Source of the DNA: an uncultured Clostridia bacterium
GTDB taxonomy: Bacteria > Bacillota > Clostridia > Christensenellales > UBA1242
Direction of reading: 5' to 3'
DNA length: 7,984 nucleotides
Assembly (NCBI GenBank): GCA_944383945.1
Contig: CALWRL010000031.1
Span: forward strand, 1 to 7,984
The notes under the pieces are model-generated. The model saw nothing but the letters and a program-made list of their open reading frames with translations. It searched no databases and was not told the DNA's origin. This document shows positions 5,802-7,984 of this stretch, one piece after another. A program made the position numbers and the translations under genes. Each line of letters opens with the position of its first letter. Position 1 is the first letter of the stretch.

Positions 5802-6482
5802 TTACTTAGATTTTTCTCTTTTAAAACACATAAACCAATCAAGACAATATTGATCTGGGCTTTTTGAATCCATTCTTTCTTTTGCAACACCACAACTTCC
5901 AGCTGTTGGTATAATAACATCATCACCTGGTCTCCAATCGGCAGGCGTAGCAACTTTGTCTTTATCTGCTTTTTGTAAAGCAAGTATTATTCTTTTTATT
6001 TCGTCAAAATTTCTTCCAGTTGACAATGGATAGTATAATATTGTTCTAATAATTGCATTTGGATCTATGATGAAAACTGCTCTTACTGCTTGTGTTGTTG
6101 ATTGCCCTGGTTGTATCATGCCATACGCCTTTGCTACTTCCATTTTTATATCTTCGATCAATGGAAATGTAACATTTATATTTTTTTTACCATTCCATTC
6201 CAGTTCTTGAATTTTTCTAAGCCATGCAATGTGGGCATATAAAGAATCAACAGACAATCCAACAAGTTCTGTTTTAAGCGCTTTGAACTCATTAATCATA
6301 GACCCAAAAGTCATAAATTCTGTTGTACATACGGGAGTAAAATCCGCAGGATGTGAAAATAATATTACCCATTTACCAGAAAAATCTTCTGGAAAATTTA
6401 TTTGTCCTTGTGTAGTTACAGCCTTGAACGCTGGTGCCTTATCTCCAATTAAAGGCATTCTATTTGCTTCATTTTCTAACAT
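5802..6482 (-). CDS. Peroxiredoxin, Prx6 (1-Cys-like) subfamily with C-terminal Cys pair
   Basis: A cytoplasmic thiol peroxidase that reduces hydrogen peroxide and organic peroxides. The AhpC/TSA domain (about 10-150) carries the active site HPADFTPVCTTE with T49 and peroxidatic C52; R134 in AVRAVFIIDP is the conserved catalytic arginine. The Prx6-type C-terminal domain follows, with NFDEIKRIILALQ (158-170) and TPADWRPGDDVIIP (179-192). The end carries C213 and C219 (C-LDWFM-C), the same spacing as the resolving pair in archaeal homologues such as the Aeropyrum enzyme, plus C197. At 226 residues it is of normal length. The start ATG has a modest AAAGAGAA upstream, and the gene has a near-consensus promoter and its own terminator. 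I saw no clear PerR box. The electron donor is not encoded nearby, unless the DUF1858 protein takes part, which is speculation. Confidence 0.95.
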   Translation of the reverse strand: MLENEANRMPLIGDKAPAFKAVTTQGQINFPEDFSGKWVILFSHPADFTPVCTTEFMTFGSMINEFKALKTELVGLSVDSLYAHIAWLRKIQELEWNGKKNINVTFPLIEDIKMEVAKAYGMIQPGQSTTQAVRAVFIIDPNAIIRTILYYPLSTGRNFDEIKRIILALQKADKDKVATPADWRPGDDVIIPTAGSCGVAKERMDSKSPDQYCLDWFMCFKREKSK

Positions 6483-6516
6483 ATAATTCTCTTTTTATAA
6501 TTTTTTATTCAGCGCA

Positions 6517-6545
6517 ATTTTAAAATATTAATTAAATCTTGTCAA
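6517..6545 (-). promoter_or_regulatory. Strong sigma-A promoter of the peroxiredoxin gene
   Basis: On the minus strand: a perfect -35 TTGACA (6540-6545), a 17-base spacer and -10 TAAAAT (6517-6522). The predicted start near 6510 gives a leader of about 28 bases. The near-consensus match suggests high basal expression. Confidence 0.85.
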
Positions 6546-6569
6546 CTAATTTAAAAAGTAAATTTTGTT

Positions 6570-6600
6570 AAAAAATTGCCGTTTGAGTTCAAACGACAAT
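6570..6600 (-). terminator. Intrinsic terminator of tRNA-Ser(GCU)
   Basis: On the minus strand, ATTGTCGTTTGA pairs with TCAAACGGCAAT (plus-strand arms 6589-6600 and 6575-6586), with one G-U pair, followed by TTTTTT. It begins 4 bases after the tRNA CCA end and separates it from the peroxiredoxin promoter. Confidence 0.85.
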
Positions 6601-6604
6601 TGTT

Positions 6605-6695
6605 TGGCGGAGAAGGAGGGATTTGAACCCTCGCGCCCTTTTACAAGCCTACTCCCTTAGCAGGGGAGCCCCTTCGACCTCTTGGGTACTTCTCC
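6605..6695 (-). tRNA. tRNA-Ser (anticodon GCU)
   Basis: The minus strand folds as a class II tRNA. The acceptor GGAGAAG pairs with CTTCTCC, the discriminator is G and CCA is encoded (plus-strand TGG at 6605-6607). The anticodon stem CTCCC/GGGAG encloses the loop CTGCTAA, giving anticodon GCT for AGU/AGC serine codons. A long variable arm is present, and the T arm contains GGTTCAAATCC. It is the second serine tRNA in the window, on the same strand as the first, and has its own promoter and terminator. Confidence 0.96.
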
Positions 6696-6707
6696 AAATC
6701 TACGAGA

Positions 6708-6736
6708 ATTTTATCATATTGATTTTTCTTTGTCAA
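6708..6736 (-). promoter_or_regulatory. Strong sigma-A promoter of tRNA-Ser(GCU)
   Basis: On the minus strand: a perfect -35 TTGACA (6731-6736), a 17-base spacer and -10 TAAAAT (6708-6713) with an extended TGA. The start would fall a few bases before the tRNA 5' end at 6695. Its hexamers and spacing are the same as those of the peroxiredoxin promoter. Confidence 0.88.
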
Positions 6737-6789
6737 TTATTTTTTTATGAATTTTTATTAAAAAAAATTATATTTAACAAATTATATTT

Positions 6790-7875
6790 ATGAATAAATT
6801 TGTTTTATTTTTTTTATGTTGTGGATTTATCATTTTAATTTTAAATGGTTTTATTATACATTTTTATGATCATAACAACTTTAAACTTTTGCTTGCACAG
6901 GAGCAAGAAAGCCAAAGTTTAGAAGTTGAGCATTTTTTTACGCATGAAATTGTTTATAGCCCTGAAAAAGCATTTTCAACTAAAAACAGTTTAAGGAATG
7001 GGTTTGATAGAGATCGTTTAACAGCAAAGGAGTTTAAAGAAATTCTAAATGAATTTTATGAAAAAGGATATGTTCTTGTTAATTTAGAAGATGTTTATAC
7101 TAAAACAGAAAAAGGTTTTGAAATTAAAAAAGAGTTAGATTTTGGCGGGAAAAAACCTTTAATTTTAAGTTTTGATGATATGACATACGACACAAAAGGA
7201 AGAGGAATTGTTGAAAAAATTGTTGTTAAAGATGGAGAGTTATATGATTATTCTTCGGTTGAAGAAGAAAAATATTCTCAAGATAGAGATTGTTTAACTA
7301 TTTTAGAACAATTTATATCTAAAAATCCAGACTTTTCTTTTAACGGGGCAAGGGCAATTTTGTGTGTAACGGGTTACAACGGAATTTTAGGACATAGAAT
7401 TTTTAACGGAAGTTATTTAAGCGAAAAAAAATTTAAGGAAGAAGAAAGAGAATTAAAAGAATTAATTAAATTTTTGAAAGAAAAAGGATATAAATTTGCT
7501 TCACACACATACGGTCATCTAAACACCGTTTTTGTAAATTATGAAAAATTTAATGAAGATGTTAAAAAATGGGAAAACGAAGTTGAAAAATATGTAGGCA
7601 AAACGGAAATATTTTGCTATCCGGAAGGATCGCATAAAAGTGGAAGTGAGAACAACGAGATTTTAAAGCAAAATGGCTTTAAAATATTTCTTTGCATAGG
7701 AAACAAGCCAAAAGAAGCAGAAAAAAAGGAGAATGTTTGTTATTTATATCGACATCCTTTAGACGGAAGATCGCTAAGAAATTGTGAAAAAGAATATTCA
7801 AAATATTTTAACACAAAAGAAATTTATGACAGTGGAAGGCAAGTGTCTTTTGAACATAAAGATAATTATGCATAA
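6790..7875 (+). CDS. Membrane-anchored polysaccharide deacetylase (NodB / carbohydrate esterase 4 type)
   Basis: A predicted surface enzyme that removes N- or O-acetyl groups from peptidoglycan or another glycan. An N-terminal hydrophobic segment (4-25) should anchor it or act as an uncleaved signal. The domain runs from about residue 70 to 330. Motif 1 is LILSFDDMTYD with D129 and D130, where typical members end FDDG. Motif 2 is SHTYGH with metal ligands H239 and H243. Motif 3 is CYPEG (276-280), where many members have RxPxG. H322 in RHPLDGRSL may be the catalytic His. The gap between motifs 1 and 2 (about 110 residues) is long for NodB domains and holds a charged insert (about 138-180), as in some clostridial relatives. 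No Shine-Dalgarno sequence is visible before the ATG at 6790. A possible plus-strand promoter (TTGTCA at 6730, TTTTAT at 6753) is weak. Substrate unknown. Confidence 0.85.
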   Translation: MNKFVLFFLCCGFIILILNGFIIHFYDHNNFKLLLAQEQESQSLEVEHFFTHEIVYSPEKAFSTKNSLRNGFDRDRLTAKEFKEILNEFYEKGYVLVNLEDVYTKTEKGFEIKKELDFGGKKPLILSFDDMTYDTKGRGIVEKIVVKDGELYDYSSVEEEKYSQDRDCLTILEQFISKNPDFSFNGARAILCVTGYNGILGHRIFNGSYLSEKKFKEEERELKELIKFLKEKGYKFASHTYGHLNTVFVNYEKFNEDVKKWENEVEKYVGKTEIFCYPEGSHKSGSENNEILKQNGFKIFLCIGNKPKEAEKKENVCYLYRHPLDGRSLRNCEKEYSKYFNTKEIYDSGRQVSFEHKDNYA

Positions 7876-7876
7876 A

Positions 7877-7984
7877 ATGAAAATTTTTGTCTTTTTTTTT
7901 TTTTTTTTTATAAAAGAAAAAATAATACACAAATTATGCTTTGGTGGTGTGAAAGTGATAAATTCAATTAAAATATTAGGTGTT
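7877..7984 (+). CDS. Possible start of a further gene, cut by the window edge
   Basis: The frame starting with ATG at 7877, one base after the deacetylase stop, stays open for 36 codons to the window end. It contains six Phe codons in a row from an 18-T run. GTG codons at 7949 and 7955 are alternative starts, giving a product beginning MKVINSIKILGV or MINSIKILGV. No good Shine-Dalgarno sequence precedes any of the three. I do not recognise the protein, and the open frame may be chance. Confidence 0.25.
   Translation, partial: MKIFVFFFFFFIKEKIIHKLCFGGVKVINSIKILGV
7892..7909. repeat. Homopolymer of 18 T
   Basis: An uninterrupted run of 18 T lies 17 bases after the deacetylase stop. There is no GC-containing hairpin before it, so it is not a standard intrinsic terminator. 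Runs of this length are prone to slippage and to sequencing error. Confidence 0.9.

Noticed and set aside
5789..5983. Second minus-strand frame under the peroxiredoxin end
   Set aside because: It overlaps the peroxiredoxin C-terminal domain in another frame and lacks start signals.
6229..6486. Plus-strand frame opposite the peroxiredoxin
   Set aside because: Antisense shadow; no promoter or ribosome binding site.
6605..6695. Second attachment site at tRNA-Ser(GCU)
   Set aside because: Its 3' end resembles the other serine tRNA only through normal tRNA conservation, and no integrase lies next to it.
7884..7918. Intrinsic terminator after the deacetylase
   Set aside because: There is a T-run but no stable GC-containing stem before it, only weak A/T pairing.

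Overview
The window looks like chromosomal DNA of a low-GC, spore-forming Bacillota, most likely class Clostridia. The grounds are the strongly AT-rich genes, a large serine recombinase of clostridial type, a CwlD-like spore-cortex amidase, a BclA-like collagen/jelly-roll surface protein, a DUF1858 redox-disulfide protein and a 1-Cys-type peroxiredoxin with a C-terminal Cys pair. The genus cannot be told from the sequence alone.

Layout, left to right. (1) 1-1404: the 3' part of a large serine recombinase, whose N-terminal catalytic serine lies outside the window. Its last codons run into the 3' end of a tRNA-Ser(UGA) gene on the opposite strand (1391-1478). The junction is therefore probably one end of an integrated element that used this tRNA as target. 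The tRNA's terminator hairpin lies inside the recombinase's last codons. (2) 1729-2901: a collagen-like protein with a Cys-rich N-terminus, two Gly-X-Y blocks and a C-terminal jelly-roll-like domain. It has its own terminator and a possible sporulation-sigma promoter. (3) 2993-4633: formate-tetrahydrofolate ligase (fhs). It is followed after 35 bases by a cwlD-like amidase (4669-5367), with an AT-rich inverted repeat spanning the gap. (4) 5417-5662: a small DUF1858 protein with its own extended -10 promoter and terminator. (5) Minus strand: a peroxiredoxin (5802-6482) and tRNA-Ser(GCU) (6605-6695), each with its own near-consensus promoter and terminator. (6) 6790-7875: a membrane-anchored polysaccharide deacetylase of the NodB type. 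After it comes an 18-T homopolymer and a reading frame that stays open to the window edge.

How the genes relate. Apart from fhs-cwlD, the genes look like single transcription units. Two themes recur. One is the cell and spore envelope: collagen-like protein, cortex amidase and polysaccharide deacetylase. The other is redox and one-carbon metabolism: DUF1858 protein, peroxiredoxin and FTHFS. I see no CRISPR array, no defence island and no clearly new multi-gene system. The most unusual structure is the recombinase/tRNA/terminator overlap at 1342-1478.
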